Assembly: GCF_002218085.1 (NCBI RefSeq)
Contig: NZ_BDUC01000002.1
Coordinates: forward strand, 1,043,694 to 1,107,693
Direction: 5' to 3'
DNA: 64,000 nt
Origin: Tolypothrix sp. NIES-4075
GTDB taxonomy: Bacteria > Cyanobacteriota > Cyanobacteriia > Cyanobacteriales > Nostocaceae
Shown: piece by piece, positions 15,016 through 23,471 of the stretch
Layout of the letters: each line of letters opens with the position of its first letter
Numbering within the stretch: the first letter of the stretch is position 1
The notes under the pieces: model-generated
Seen by the model: only the letters and a program-made list of their open reading frames with translations
Database searches by the model: none
Told to the model about the DNA's origin: nothing
Made by a program: the position numbers and the translations under genes

Positions 15016-16029
15016 TTAATTAAGAAATTCTAAAAAATTTAAGCCGCTTAAAGGTACATTTCTCATCTGATTGTTAATTTCCTCAGCAGCAGCTAATCCT
15101 GAAAGCATCGCACCTTCAACAAGTTTGCCACTACACCAATCACCACAGCACACCAAAGGTAAAAAACTTTCCGCAGATAAAAAAGCTTTGTTCCAAGGAT
15201 TGCGAGGAAAAGCATAACGCCAGCGATGTACTTGCATCCATTCGGGAGTAGCCAGCCAAGGAAGTTGCACAATCTGACTTGCGCTTTGCAACATTTGCTG
15301 TGCGGCTAAGTGTAAATCGAGATATTCTAAATAACGTTGGGCAAAATCAGCACTACTTTGGATAACAAAAAGTGGTTGCTGCGAATTGTGACGCTTGCTG
15401 CTATCTAAACCAATCCACGCTAAATCAGGATTGTCAACAAAACTTAAAGCTTTCCACTCTGGAAGTGGCTGCGAGTCGGCGGGATACCCAGCCATAACAG
15501 CAAGGCTGGGGTAAAATTCTATAGAACGCAAGTTATCTAAAAAAGCTTTATTGACTAAATCGCCCAAAGGTGATATAAGCGTGAAAGCTTGAGGTGCGGG
15601 AATAGCGACAACTACTGATGCAGCGGTTAACTCTTCATCGCCAGATTCAAAGGTGAGATGCCATTTATTATCGATTGGGGTAATAGTTTCGACACGTTGA
15701 TTGAGGGAAATTTCTAAATTTTGAGCGAGAAACTTAGCGATCGCACTCATTCCCTCAGGTGCAATATAATTTGGCTCTGGATCGTTTGTCCATACTTCTA
15801 GAATATGATGGCGGCTCAACAACTCAACAAAACGCTTCAGCAATTCACCTTTTGGCTTTAAATAACACACTCCATGATCTGCACAAGTATTATGTAAACG
15901 ACGTGTCGCAACTCGTCCCCCCAAACCACGGGACTTTTCCAGGACTATTACTGAGTATCCAGCTTTACTTAATTGCTGGGCGCATACTAAACCTGCCATG
16001 CCAGCACCAATTACGGCAACATCAGTCAT
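15016..16029 (-). CDS. FAD-dependent oxidoreductase (renalase/amine-oxidase-like)
   Basis: The protein has 337 residues. The start MTDVAVIGAGMAGLVCAQQL carries the Rossmann GxGxxG dinucleotide site, followed by VLEKSRGLGGRVATRR, the FAD motif of the amine oxidase/renalase group. The end WCSGKLVEGAMLSGLAAAEE is the second FAD-binding stretch. I place the start at 16029; the in-frame extension upstream runs through a repeat at 16041-16111 and is not protein-like. Relatives include renalase-type NAD(P)H oxidases and phytoene-desaturase-like enzymes; the substrate cannot be told. Confidence 0.85.
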   Translation of the reverse strand: MTDVAVIGAGMAGLVCAQQLSKAGYSVIVLEKSRGLGGRVATRRLHNTCADHGVCYLKPKGELLKRFVELLSRHHILEVWTNDPEPNYIAPEGMSAIAKFLAQNLEISLNQRVETITPIDNKWHLTFESGDEELTAASVVVAIPAPQAFTLISPLGDLVNKAFLDNLRSIEFYPSLAVMAGYPADSQPLPEWKALSFVDNPDLAWIGLDSSKRHNSQQPLFVIQSSADFAQRYLEYLDLHLAAQQMLQSASQIVQLPWLATPEWMQVHRWRYAFPRNPWNKAFLSAESFLPLVCCGDWCSGKLVEGAMLSGLAAAEEINNQMRNVPLSGLNFLEFLN

Positions 16030-16040
16030 AATTCTTTCTT

Positions 16041-16111
16041 TGCGTCTTTGCGACGGCAGTCGCTTCAAGCTGGGAGACCCGTCCAACGCGCTGCCTCGCC
16101 TTGGCGTGAGA
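16041..16111. repeat. Dispersed GC-rich repeat
   Basis: A GC-rich stretch with GCGACGGCAGTCGCTTCAAG, then GGGAGACCC and CCAACGCGCTGCC. Its base composition differs from the surroundings. Related pieces occur at 28505-28655 and 56589-56647 (GGGAGACCCCC, GCGTTGGGC, GGCGAACCCGAAGGG). It separates the FAD enzyme from the thioredoxin-NHL gene. No coding role. Confidence 0.5.
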
Positions 16112-16177
16112 CAATCATATATTAAAACGAACCGCCAAGATGCCAAGAACACAAAGGAAAGAGGGTTTAAGAGAGTT

Positions 16178-17689
16178 TTAATGAGATGGAATACACATAT
16201 TTGGGGCACATAATCCAATAAATTGGATTGTTGTTACTTCAAAGGTGTTTAAATCGACGCAGCGAATGGCATGATTATTTGTATCGGCTATATATAAGCG
16301 AGAATTAAGATGGCTCAAACCTGAAGGTTCGGAAAAACGGCTGTGTTTACCTTGTCCATTTTGGAATCCAGCGGTATTACCCAATATGGTTTGACAATTT
16401 CCGGTGCTGGGGCTAACTAATTTAATTTTGTGGTTGTAAGTGTCGGCTACCCAGAGATAATTATCGGCATATTCTATTCCTAAGCAATGCTGCAACCGAA
16501 CATCAAAACTTTGTCCATCAACATCACCAAAACCGAATAAATCTCCACTTCCGCAAATTGTTCGCACTTGTTGCGGTTCTATTAATTTTACGCCGCGAAT
16601 TGTGCTAACTTCGCTGTCGACAATATATAATTCTTGCCCGTCGGTGGTGATGCCGCTGGGTTGAGCAAATGCTGATTCGCTGAGTGTACCATCTATACAC
16701 GCTTCTGCACCAATGCCTGCATAAGTTTTAACAATGTCGGTTTGCAGATTCATTTCCCAAATTTGGTGGGAACCTGCGATCGCTATATATATGATATTCC
16801 CGACTTTCACCAAGTCCCAAGGTGAATTCAAGGCTGTTTGTTTTGCGACACCAGCGTGAGGACGAATATTACGGCTTTGTTTGCCTGTTCCGGCTATGGT
16901 TTCTACTATTTGACGCTGCAAATCAATCCGCCGCAAGCTATGATTTTCGGTATCGGCAACGTAAAGATGTTGATTTTCGGCATCAAATGCCATTCCTTGA
17001 GGTGCAGAAAATTGCGCTTGGTGAAATGAACCATCAGTTAAACCAGGTTTTCCTGTACCGATTAAATGCAGGATTTCTCCATCTTCGTTACTCATGACAA
17101 TTCGGTGATGGAAAGAATCAGCGATAAACAAACCCGCGTTTGTCGCTAAGACTTTACCGGGAAAAGCTAGTGGTGTAATTAACGGTTGGCGCTGTTTTTC
17201 TAAAGTCAAGCTAAGTTCTTGAAAATTAATAGTTTTTTTGTCGCGGTGTTGGGAAATCAGTTTTGCAATTAATTGATCTAAAACATCGCGCTTACCTTCA
17301 CCAGATATAGAGGCGATCGCGTAACCTTCTGGATCGATTACAATCAAGGTGGGCCAAGCACGCACTGTATATTCTGACCAAATCCGAAAGCCGCTGTCAA
17401 CTATAACTGGATGTTCGATGTCGTAACGTAAAATGGCTTGACGAATGTTTTCGGTTTCTTTTTCGTTGTCAAATTTGGCTGAATGTACGCCGATAATGGT
17501 AAGACTATCTTGATATTTCTGTTCGAGATATTTTAAGTCTGGTAAGATGTGCAGACAATTGATGCAACAATATGTCCAAAAGTCTAAAATTACAACTCTG
17601 CTTTTAAGCTGTTTAATAGATAACGGTTTGTCAGTATTCAGCCAAGGAAAATTTTGCGGAAATTCTGGCGCTCTTACACGGACGTTCAT
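16178..17689 (-). CDS. Thioredoxin-like protein with NHL-repeat propeller (NHLRC2-like)
   Basis: The protein has 503 residues. Residues ~1-145 are a thioredoxin/TlpA-like fold with the active-site pair WTYCCINCLHILPDL (CxxC at 42-45) and the cis-proline region VRAWPTLIVIDP. The rest is a six-bladed NHL propeller, with repeats such as GLFIADSFHHRIVMSN, HLYVADTENHSLRRID, YLWVADTYNHKIKLVS and RLYIADTNNHAIRCVD. This matches the widely conserved NHLRC2 family, linked to redox or oxidative-stress roles; its chemistry is not established. No signal peptide is evident, so it is likely cytoplasmic. It lies upstream of the FAD enzyme on the same strand. Confidence 0.93.
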   Translation of the reverse strand: MNVRVRAPEFPQNFPWLNTDKPLSIKQLKSRVVILDFWTYCCINCLHILPDLKYLEQKYQDSLTIIGVHSAKFDNEKETENIRQAILRYDIEHPVIVDSGFRIWSEYTVRAWPTLIVIDPEGYAIASISGEGKRDVLDQLIAKLISQHRDKKTINFQELSLTLEKQRQPLITPLAFPGKVLATNAGLFIADSFHHRIVMSNEDGEILHLIGTGKPGLTDGSFHQAQFSAPQGMAFDAENQHLYVADTENHSLRRIDLQRQIVETIAGTGKQSRNIRPHAGVAKQTALNSPWDLVKVGNIIYIAIAGSHQIWEMNLQTDIVKTYAGIGAEACIDGTLSESAFAQPSGITTDGQELYIVDSEVSTIRGVKLIEPQQVRTICGSGDLFGFGDVDGQSFDVRLQHCLGIEYADNYLWVADTYNHKIKLVSPSTGNCQTILGNTAGFQNGQGKHSRFSEPSGLSHLNSRLYIADTNNHAIRCVDLNTFEVTTIQFIGLCAPNMCIPSH

Positions 17690-17700
17690 AAAATATCTGT

Positions 17701-17805
17701 ATTGGTAATTGGTAATTGGTAATCGGTAATCGGTAATTGAATAAAATTATTACCCATTAACAATTCCCCATTACCCATTTTCTATTACCCATTACCCATT
17801 CCTCA
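17701..17805. repeat. Short tandem repeats (TTGGTAA type) with inverted partner
   Basis: Repeats of ATTGGTAATTGGTAA and TCGGTAA are followed by CATTACCCATTACCCATT in the opposite sense, so the block can form a hairpin. It occupies the divergent promoter region between the thioredoxin-NHL gene and the glutaminase gene. Similar blocks lie at 37305, 54795 and 56700. Confidence 0.85.
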
Positions 17806-17818
17806 TCTGATATAACTC

Positions 17819-18727
17819 TTGAAAAGACTGGAAACTCTAACTATCACCGAGTTATCTGCTTGGATGCAACAAGCCAAAACCCAAGCTAATCAAGGACAAA
17901 TTGCTAACCGCATTCCTAAATTGGCTGTTGTCGATCCTCTTTGCTTTGCGGTTCACATTTGTTGTAAATCAGGACAAGCTTACAGTACAGGGGATACAAA
18001 CTGTGTTTTTCCGCTGATGAGCGCGATTAAGCCGTTTTCGCTGTTATATTTGCTAGAACATCTGGGATTGGAAACGGTTTTTCAGTGGGTTGGGGTTCAG
18101 CCATCGGATGCTCCGTTTAATTCTCTCACGCAACTGGTTAGCGATCGCTCCTTCCCACGCAACCCAATGATTAACAGTGGTGCAATTACTCTTGCTGATA
18201 AATTACCAGGAAAAAATCCAAGCGATCGCACGCAAAATTTATGTCAATGGCTGAATCAATTAGCCGAATCTAACTTCAAGCTGGATGAAGAGATGTTAGC
18301 TTCAGTTCGTTCGGTTAATTCTCAAACCAATCAAGCGATCGCTCAATATCTTGCCGAAGCTGGATACATAGACGATGTTCAAACAGCCATAGACACTTAC
18401 GAGCAAATTTGCTGTCTTTCTGGCACTGTTGAAGACTTAGCCTGTTTAGGAAAAATGTTATCTTTGAGCGAGATTATATTACCACAAAATAGGCGCTGTG
18501 TCAATGCCCTAATGTTAACTTGTGGATTGTATGAAGCATCTGCCAAATATAGCATCCGGATAGGATTACCGATGAAATCAGGAATTAGCGGTGCGCTTTT
18601 AACGATAGTACCAAAACAGGGAGCGATCGCCACCTACAGTCCCGCCTTAGACAGTATAGGTAATTCTGTAGCCGGACTTGCCTTTATTGAAGCATTATCT
18701 GAAAATTTACACTTAAGTCTACTGTAG
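17819..18727 (+). CDS. glsA: Glutaminase, serine-dependent (GlsA family, divergent)
   Basis: The enzyme hydrolyses glutamine to glutamate and ammonia. The 302-residue length and the motifs PLMSAIKPFSLLYLLEHLG, VGVQPSDAPFNS, SFPRNPMINSGAI and LPMKSGISGALL match the beta-lactamase-fold glutaminases. The catalytic S-x-x-K pair is S68/K71. The usual SISKVF is SAIKPF here, so this is a divergent branch. The start is a TTG at 17819; the next ATG would remove part of the conserved N-terminal helix. Activity on glutamine is likely but not certain. A palindrome overlaps the stop codon. Confidence 0.88.
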   Translation: MKRLETLTITELSAWMQQAKTQANQGQIANRIPKLAVVDPLCFAVHICCKSGQAYSTGDTNCVFPLMSAIKPFSLLYLLEHLGLETVFQWVGVQPSDAPFNSLTQLVSDRSFPRNPMINSGAITLADKLPGKNPSDRTQNLCQWLNQLAESNFKLDEEMLASVRSVNSQTNQAIAQYLAEAGYIDDVQTAIDTYEQICCLSGTVEDLACLGKMLSLSEIILPQNRRCVNALMLTCGLYEASAKYSIRIGLPMKSGISGALLTIVPKQGAIATYSPALDSIGNSVAGLAFIEALSENLHLSLL

Positions 18728-18757
18728 TAAGCGCTTCAGCGCTTAAGCGCTTACTAC
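18724..18757. repeat. Palindrome between convergent genes
   Basis: GTAGTAAGCGCTTCAGCGCT then TAAGCGCTTACTAC. It can fold as a perfect GTAGTAAGCGCT/AGCGCTTACTAC stem with the inner part looped out. It belongs to the dispersed GTAGTRA hairpin family and separates the convergent glutaminase and lipoprotein genes. Confidence 0.7.
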
Positions 18758-18773
18758 AAAGCTAATAAAATTT

Positions 18774-20525
18774 TTACCCTTGATCTTCCGGCTGATTTAG
18801 CGGCAAATTTGGAGAAGGAGAAGCATTATTGAACTGACGCGGGTTGAAATATCGCTTTAATTCCGGTTCTTCGGGATTGGGAGCGATTTTTTCTGGTAAA
18901 GTCGTTGATTCTGGCGTTGGCGTTTCCTTTAATTGCGCTTCTGGCTCGATAATCTCTGGTAGTGTCGGAGACACACTCTCAGATGGAGAAGCATTGGGAA
19001 GCTGCCGACGATTGAAAAAGCCGCCAAACCTCCATTTTGCACTTTGTTGCGCGGATTGTTCGGGTATCGTTGATTTCGGGGTTTCTGTTTCCTCTAATTG
19101 AGGTTCTTTTGAAGGATTGGAAAACTTACGACGATTGAAAAAGCCGCCAAATCTCGGTTTATCAGTTTGCGCGGATTGTTCGGGTATCGTTGATTTTGGC
19201 GTTTCCTCCAGTTGAGGTTCAATTAATTCCGGTGTTTTTGTTTCTTCTAATTTCGGTTCTGGTGTCGGAGACTCGATAATCTCTGGTAGTGTCGGCGGTA
19301 CACTTGGAGATGGTGTTACAGGTGGTTGGGGAGTGGGAAGCTTAGATCCGCGACGATTGAAAAAGCCACCAAATTTCGGTTTATCAGTTTGCGGAGATTG
19401 TTCCGGTATCGTAGGTTCAGGGGTTGGTGTTTCCTTTGGTTGAGGTTCAACTTGTTTTGGCTGGCTTGATTCCGGAGATTCAGATTTAGTAACAGGTTCC
19501 TCTACCTTATCCGGTGTTGTTTCAACTGTTGGTGCGCTTGTTGGTTCAGCCGTTGTCGGTTTAGCAGTATAATTGGGGTCTACAATTGAGCGAACTTGCT
19601 CTGCTGAAAGTTCACCTCTAACGATTTGAGAAAGAGTATCTTTACCCTTCGGTTCGTAGGTAATCAGCCTGATTGTGCTGTTGAAGACATTTTTGACAAC
19701 ATTTCCCTTATCATCGAGAAATTCCAACTTTACCCAGTTTTTACCAGGTTTAAAGCCTTTGAGATAAATAGCCTGCCAGCGATCGAGAACAAAGCTTTCA
19801 CCATTAATTGTGCAACGAATGCGCCAATCAGCAATTTGATTGTTGGGATTGTCTTTAGCGACAAGGTGCAAAGGCGCATTAGTTAAATAAAAGTCTAGTA
19901 GAATTGGTTCTGCCCCGTAGATGCCTTGAGGACGGTTGTAAGTTATCAGGGGTAGTGCCGCATCCGGATTGTTATCGTCGCTTTTCGTGAAAATGTGAAA
20001 TGTTGTTTGGGCGTAAGCACCTTCATTTTTAAAGCTTTCATCCCAAGGACGAGAAGCAAAGACCCGCAAAGTATGCGTACCTGGGGACAAGTCTGGTAAA
20101 ACCAGCGGTTGATTCAGGTCGTAAACGGATATGTATGGTTGATTATCAAGAATTACGTGTAAGTGCGGTCCTAGATCAAATTTTGGGTCTTTAAATATTG
20201 GTAAATCCTTAACTTGCAAGCGGACTGTAACTTTGTCGTCTTGCAGAACTTCATCAGCTTGGGGAGTAAGTATTGTTACTTGCGGTTGATAAATATCGTC
20301 AAGCGATCGCAGTTCTTGAATTACCGCTGGTGGGGAAACTTCAGAGAATTGCCGAGAAATCGGTTGCGGTTTTTCTTTGTATCCATTGGATACTTCTTGA
20401 CTTACGGCTTTATCGCCACAACTAGTAATACTCAACACCAGTAAGAATATTATTAGCCGCCTGAGGATAGCGATCCTAGGTTGAATTTTCGCTATTGCTG
20501 TTGTCCACCACTTCATGAGTTCCAC
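18774..20525 (-). CDS. Proline-rich lipoprotein with internal repeats
   Basis: The protein has 583 residues. The N-terminal hydrophobic stretch LRRLIIFLLVLSITSCGDKA ends in the lipobox ITSC, so the mature protein is probably lipid-anchored outside the membrane. Residues ~70-310 form a folded beta-rich region with PxVxILxPxADEVLxDDKVT and SPGTHTLRVFASRPWDESFK. The rest is disordered Pro/Glu/Thr-rich sequence with repeats of FGGFFNRR (three full, one related KRYFNPR). The repeats could be short binding motifs for a partner. I do not recognise a named family; the role is unknown. Confidence 0.8.
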   Translation of the reverse strand: MELMKWWTTAIAKIQPRIAILRRLIIFLLVLSITSCGDKAVSQEVSNGYKEKPQPISRQFSEVSPPAVIQELRSLDDIYQPQVTILTPQADEVLQDDKVTVRLQVKDLPIFKDPKFDLGPHLHVILDNQPYISVYDLNQPLVLPDLSPGTHTLRVFASRPWDESFKNEGAYAQTTFHIFTKSDDNNPDAALPLITYNRPQGIYGAEPILLDFYLTNAPLHLVAKDNPNNQIADWRIRCTINGESFVLDRWQAIYLKGFKPGKNWVKLEFLDDKGNVVKNVFNSTIRLITYEPKGKDTLSQIVRGELSAEQVRSIVDPNYTAKPTTAEPTSAPTVETTPDKVEEPVTKSESPESSQPKQVEPQPKETPTPEPTIPEQSPQTDKPKFGGFFNRRGSKLPTPQPPVTPSPSVPPTLPEIIESPTPEPKLEETKTPELIEPQLEETPKSTIPEQSAQTDKPRFGGFFNRRKFSNPSKEPQLEETETPKSTIPEQSAQQSAKWRFGGFFNRRQLPNASPSESVSPTLPEIIEPEAQLKETPTPESTTLPEKIAPNPEEPELKRYFNPRQFNNASPSPNLPLNQPEDQG

Positions 20526-21100
20526 CTAGTTTTAGTCTTCAACAACTGATTTTGGCGCAAACCATGCCTGAGGAACCATAGCCCAAAAGGTGAAATTTTC
20601 TGCAAATCTGATGTTTTTGGCAAAAAAATCTAATTTCACTTGGGTCTTTATCAGTTATTTCTCAGAATTAGTCATATTTATCACAAATATTTATTAATAG
20701 CAATTTTCACAGAATATGGTAGTAGCCGTTATCTAAAAGACCAACATATACAAGTGAAAGCCGAGCAGAGCGAAAATGCTTACTACGTCTGGGTAGTGGA
20801 GAAATTTTACAAATTGTTATCGTTTGTAAATTATATGAAGAAGCTATTGACTTTTGGACAAGTTGTTTTCCGGGAAAAAGCAGATTCCACAATTACTCCA
20901 GGGATTTTTAATTATTGTTAACTTGTGTTCAACAATGGGGGAGATAAGACTTTATAATTCAACAGAAAGCAATCTCCACGTGAGGTCTTCACCGCTGCTA
21001 TCAGATATTTCTGAAGCATCGGACTAAGCACAACTTAGTCAAGAAGACAACAAGTGGTTTAAATGATTCCTCACATCCTTGTTAAGAGAGGAGGGTCTGA
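20526..21100. other. psaA upstream region and leader
   Basis: The space between the divergent lipoprotein gene and psaA. An open frame at 20640-20921 has no ribosome binding site and looks like chance. Near psaA, GAGAGGAGGGTCTGAATG gives a very strong ribosome binding site. psaA genes usually have long, light-regulated leaders, which fits the ~140 bases between the possible promoter at 20928-20958 and the start codon. Nothing else is seen. Confidence 0.6.
20928..20958 (+). promoter_or_regulatory. Possible psaA promoter
   Basis: A perfect TATAAT (20953-20958) has TTCAAC 19 bases upstream as a poor -35 box. The region fits a sigma-70-type promoter with a leader of about 135 bases. Chance occurrence cannot be excluded in this AT-rich stretch. 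Confidence 0.3.
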
Positions 21101-23359
21101 ATGACGATAAGTCCTCCAGAGCGAGAGGAGAAAAAGGCAAGAGTAATAGTCGATAATGACCCAGTTCCAACCTCATTTGAAAGGTGGGCGACCCCTGGTC
21201 ACTTCGACAGAAACCTTGCTAGAGGTCCAAAAACCACCACCTGGATTTGGAACCTGCACGCGCTCGCCCACGACTTTGATACACATACCAGCGATTTAGA
21301 AGACATATCCCGCAAAATATTTGCAGCACACTTCGGGCACTTATCCGTAGTGTTCATCTGGTTGAGCGGGATGATATTCCACGGCGCGAAGTTTTCGAAC
21401 TACGAAGCCTGGTTAAGCGACCCCTTGAACATTAAGCCAAGTGCTCAGGTCGTTTGGCCCATTGTGGGACAAGATATTTTGAATGGTGATGTCGGTGGTG
21501 GCTTCCACGGTATCCAAATCACCTCAGGCTTGTTTCAAATCTGGCGTGGCTGGGGTATTACAAACTCCTTCCAGCTATACTGCACTGCCATTGGCGGCTT
21601 AGTGATGGCAGCGTTAATGCTGTTTGCTGGCTGGTTCCACTACCACAAGCGCGCTCCCAAACTGGAATGGTTCCAGAATGTCGAGTCGATGCTGAATCAC
21701 CACTTAGCAGTATTGCTGGGTTGCGGTTCTTTGGGATGGGCAGGTCACATCATCCACGTATCCGCTCCGATTAATAAGCTTTTGGATGCAGGTGTGTCGA
21801 TTAAAGACGTACCTTTGCCCCACGAGTTCATCCTGAACAAAGACTTATTAATCGAGTTGTTCCCCAGCTTTGCCAATGGGTTGACACCGTTCTGGACGTT
21901 GAACTGGGGTCAGTATGCTGACTTCCTGACTTTCAAAGGCGGTCTGAACCCAGTTACTGGCGGCTTGTGGATGACAGATATTGCTCATCACCATTTAGCG
22001 ATCGCTGTCGTCTTCCTGATTGCTGGTCACCAATACCGCACCAACTGGGGTATCGGTCACAGCATGAGAGAGATCCTCGAAAACCACAAAGGTCCCTTCA
22101 CAGGCGATGGTCACAGAGGTCTCTACGAAAATATGACCACATCGTGGCACGCTCAGTTAGGAACAAACCTCGCAATGCTGGGTTCCCTAACGATCATCGT
22201 GGCACACCACATGTACGCGATGCCACCGTATCCGTACTTGGCAACCGACTACGCGACACAGTTGTGTATCTTCACTCACCACATGTGGATTGGAGCCTTC
22301 TGTATCGTAGGCGGTGCGGCTCACGCTACTATATTTATGGTGCGGGATTACGATCCTGTAGTGAACCGAAACAACGTGCTGGATCGGGTGATTCGTCACC
22401 GAGATGCAATCATCTCTCACCTCAACTGGGTTTGTATGTTCCTCGGCTTCCATAGCTTTGGATTGTACATTCACAATGACACGATGCGTGCCTTGGGTCG
22501 TCCCCAAGACATGTTCTCAGATACAGCAATTCAATTACAGCCAGTATTTGCTCAGTGGGTACAAAACATACACACATTAGCACCTGGCGGTACCGCTCCC
22601 AATGCTCTAGAACCTGTAAGCTATGCTTTCGGTGGCGGAATTTTGGCTGTAGGCGGTAAAGTGGCAATGATGCCGATAGCGTTGGGTACGGCGGACTTCA
22701 TGATCCACCACATTCACGCATTCCAAATTCATGTCACAGTCCTGATTCTGTTAAAAGGATTTCTGTTTGCTCGCGGTTCTCGTCTGATTCCAGACAAAGC
22801 AAACCTCGGCTTCCGTTTTCCTTGCGATGGTCCTGGTCGTGGCGGTACTTGTCAGGTATCCGGTTGGGATCACGTATTCCTCGGTTTATTCTGGATGTAC
22901 AACACCATTTCGATCGCAATTTTCCACTTTAGTTGGAAAATGCAATCAGATGTCTGGGGTACGGTAGACAGTGATGGAGTAGTGTCTCACCTGACTGGTG
23001 GTAACTTCGCCGAAAGTGCCATCACAATCAACGGCTGGTTGCGTGATTTCTTGTGGGCACAAGCTGTACAAGTGATCAACTCTTACGGCAGTGCGCTGTC
23101 AGCTTATGGTCTACTTTTCTTAGGCGGTCACTTTGTTTGGGCATTTAGCTTGATGTTCTTGTTCAGCGGTCGCGGCTACTGGCAAGAACTGATTGAGTCC
23201 ATCGTTTGGGCGCATAATAAATTGAAGGTAGCACCATCAATTCAGCCTCGCGCTTTGAGTATTATTCAAGGTCGTGCTGTTGGGGTGGCTCACTATCTCT
23301 TAGGAGGAATTGTTACCACCTGGGCATTCTTCCACGCACACATACTTACACTAGGCTAG
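21101..23359 (+). CDS. psaA: Photosystem I P700 apoprotein A1
   Basis: PsaA with PsaB forms the membrane reaction-centre core that binds the P700 chlorophylls, most antenna chlorophylls and the electron carriers A0, A1 and FX. The 752 residues and eleven membrane helices fit the family. FPCDGPGRGGTCQVSGWDHV provides the two cysteines that ligate the FX iron-sulphur cluster. Many helix histidines (LNHHLAVLLG, TDIAHHHLAIAV, FMIHHIHAFQIH) ligate chlorophyll. The ribosome binding site is GAGAGGAGGG. It is the first gene of psaA-psaB. Confidence 0.99.
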   Translation: MTISPPEREEKKARVIVDNDPVPTSFERWATPGHFDRNLARGPKTTTWIWNLHALAHDFDTHTSDLEDISRKIFAAHFGHLSVVFIWLSGMIFHGAKFSNYEAWLSDPLNIKPSAQVVWPIVGQDILNGDVGGGFHGIQITSGLFQIWRGWGITNSFQLYCTAIGGLVMAALMLFAGWFHYHKRAPKLEWFQNVESMLNHHLAVLLGCGSLGWAGHIIHVSAPINKLLDAGVSIKDVPLPHEFILNKDLLIELFPSFANGLTPFWTLNWGQYADFLTFKGGLNPVTGGLWMTDIAHHHLAIAVVFLIAGHQYRTNWGIGHSMREILENHKGPFTGDGHRGLYENMTTSWHAQLGTNLAMLGSLTIIVAHHMYAMPPYPYLATDYATQLCIFTHHMWIGAFCIVGGAAHATIFMVRDYDPVVNRNNVLDRVIRHRDAIISHLNWVCMFLGFHSFGLYIHNDTMRALGRPQDMFSDTAIQLQPVFAQWVQNIHTLAPGGTAPNALEPVSYAFGGGILAVGGKVAMMPIALGTADFMIHHIHAFQIHVTVLILLKGFLFARGSRLIPDKANLGFRFPCDGPGRGGTCQVSGWDHVFLGLFWMYNTISIAIFHFSWKMQSDVWGTVDSDGVVSHLTGGNFAESAITINGWLRDFLWAQAVQVINSYGSALSAYGLLFLGGHFVWAFSLMFLFSGRGYWQELIESIVWAHNKLKVAPSIQPRALSIIQGRAVGVAHYLLGGIVTTWAFFHAHILTLG

Positions 23360-23370
23360 AAATTGGCAGA

Positions 23371-23412
23371 ATTTTGGATTTTGGATTTTAGATTCAATCC
23401 AAAATCCAAAAT
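23371..23412. repeat. Inverted repeat between psaA and psaB
   Basis: A perfect 17-base inverted repeat, ATTTTGGATTTTGGATT and AATCCAAAATCCAAAAT, with an eight-base loop, followed by more ATCTAAA units. It is built from STRR-like heptamers. It could slow transcription or protect the psaA message, but without a T-run it is not a full terminator. Confidence 0.75.
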
Positions 23413-23471
23413 CTAAAATCTAAAATTTCGCCGATAGCTGATGGCTAAAGGTCAGAGGATTTATCACACCT

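Noticed and set aside
16030..16218. N-terminal extension of the FAD oxidoreductase
   Set aside because: It covers a dispersed GC-rich repeat and overlaps the upstream gene end; the Rossmann motif starts directly at MTDVAVIGAG.
20640..20921. A 93-residue frame upstream of psaA
   Set aside because: No ribosome binding site, no recognisable domain and AT-rich composition like its non-coding surroundings.
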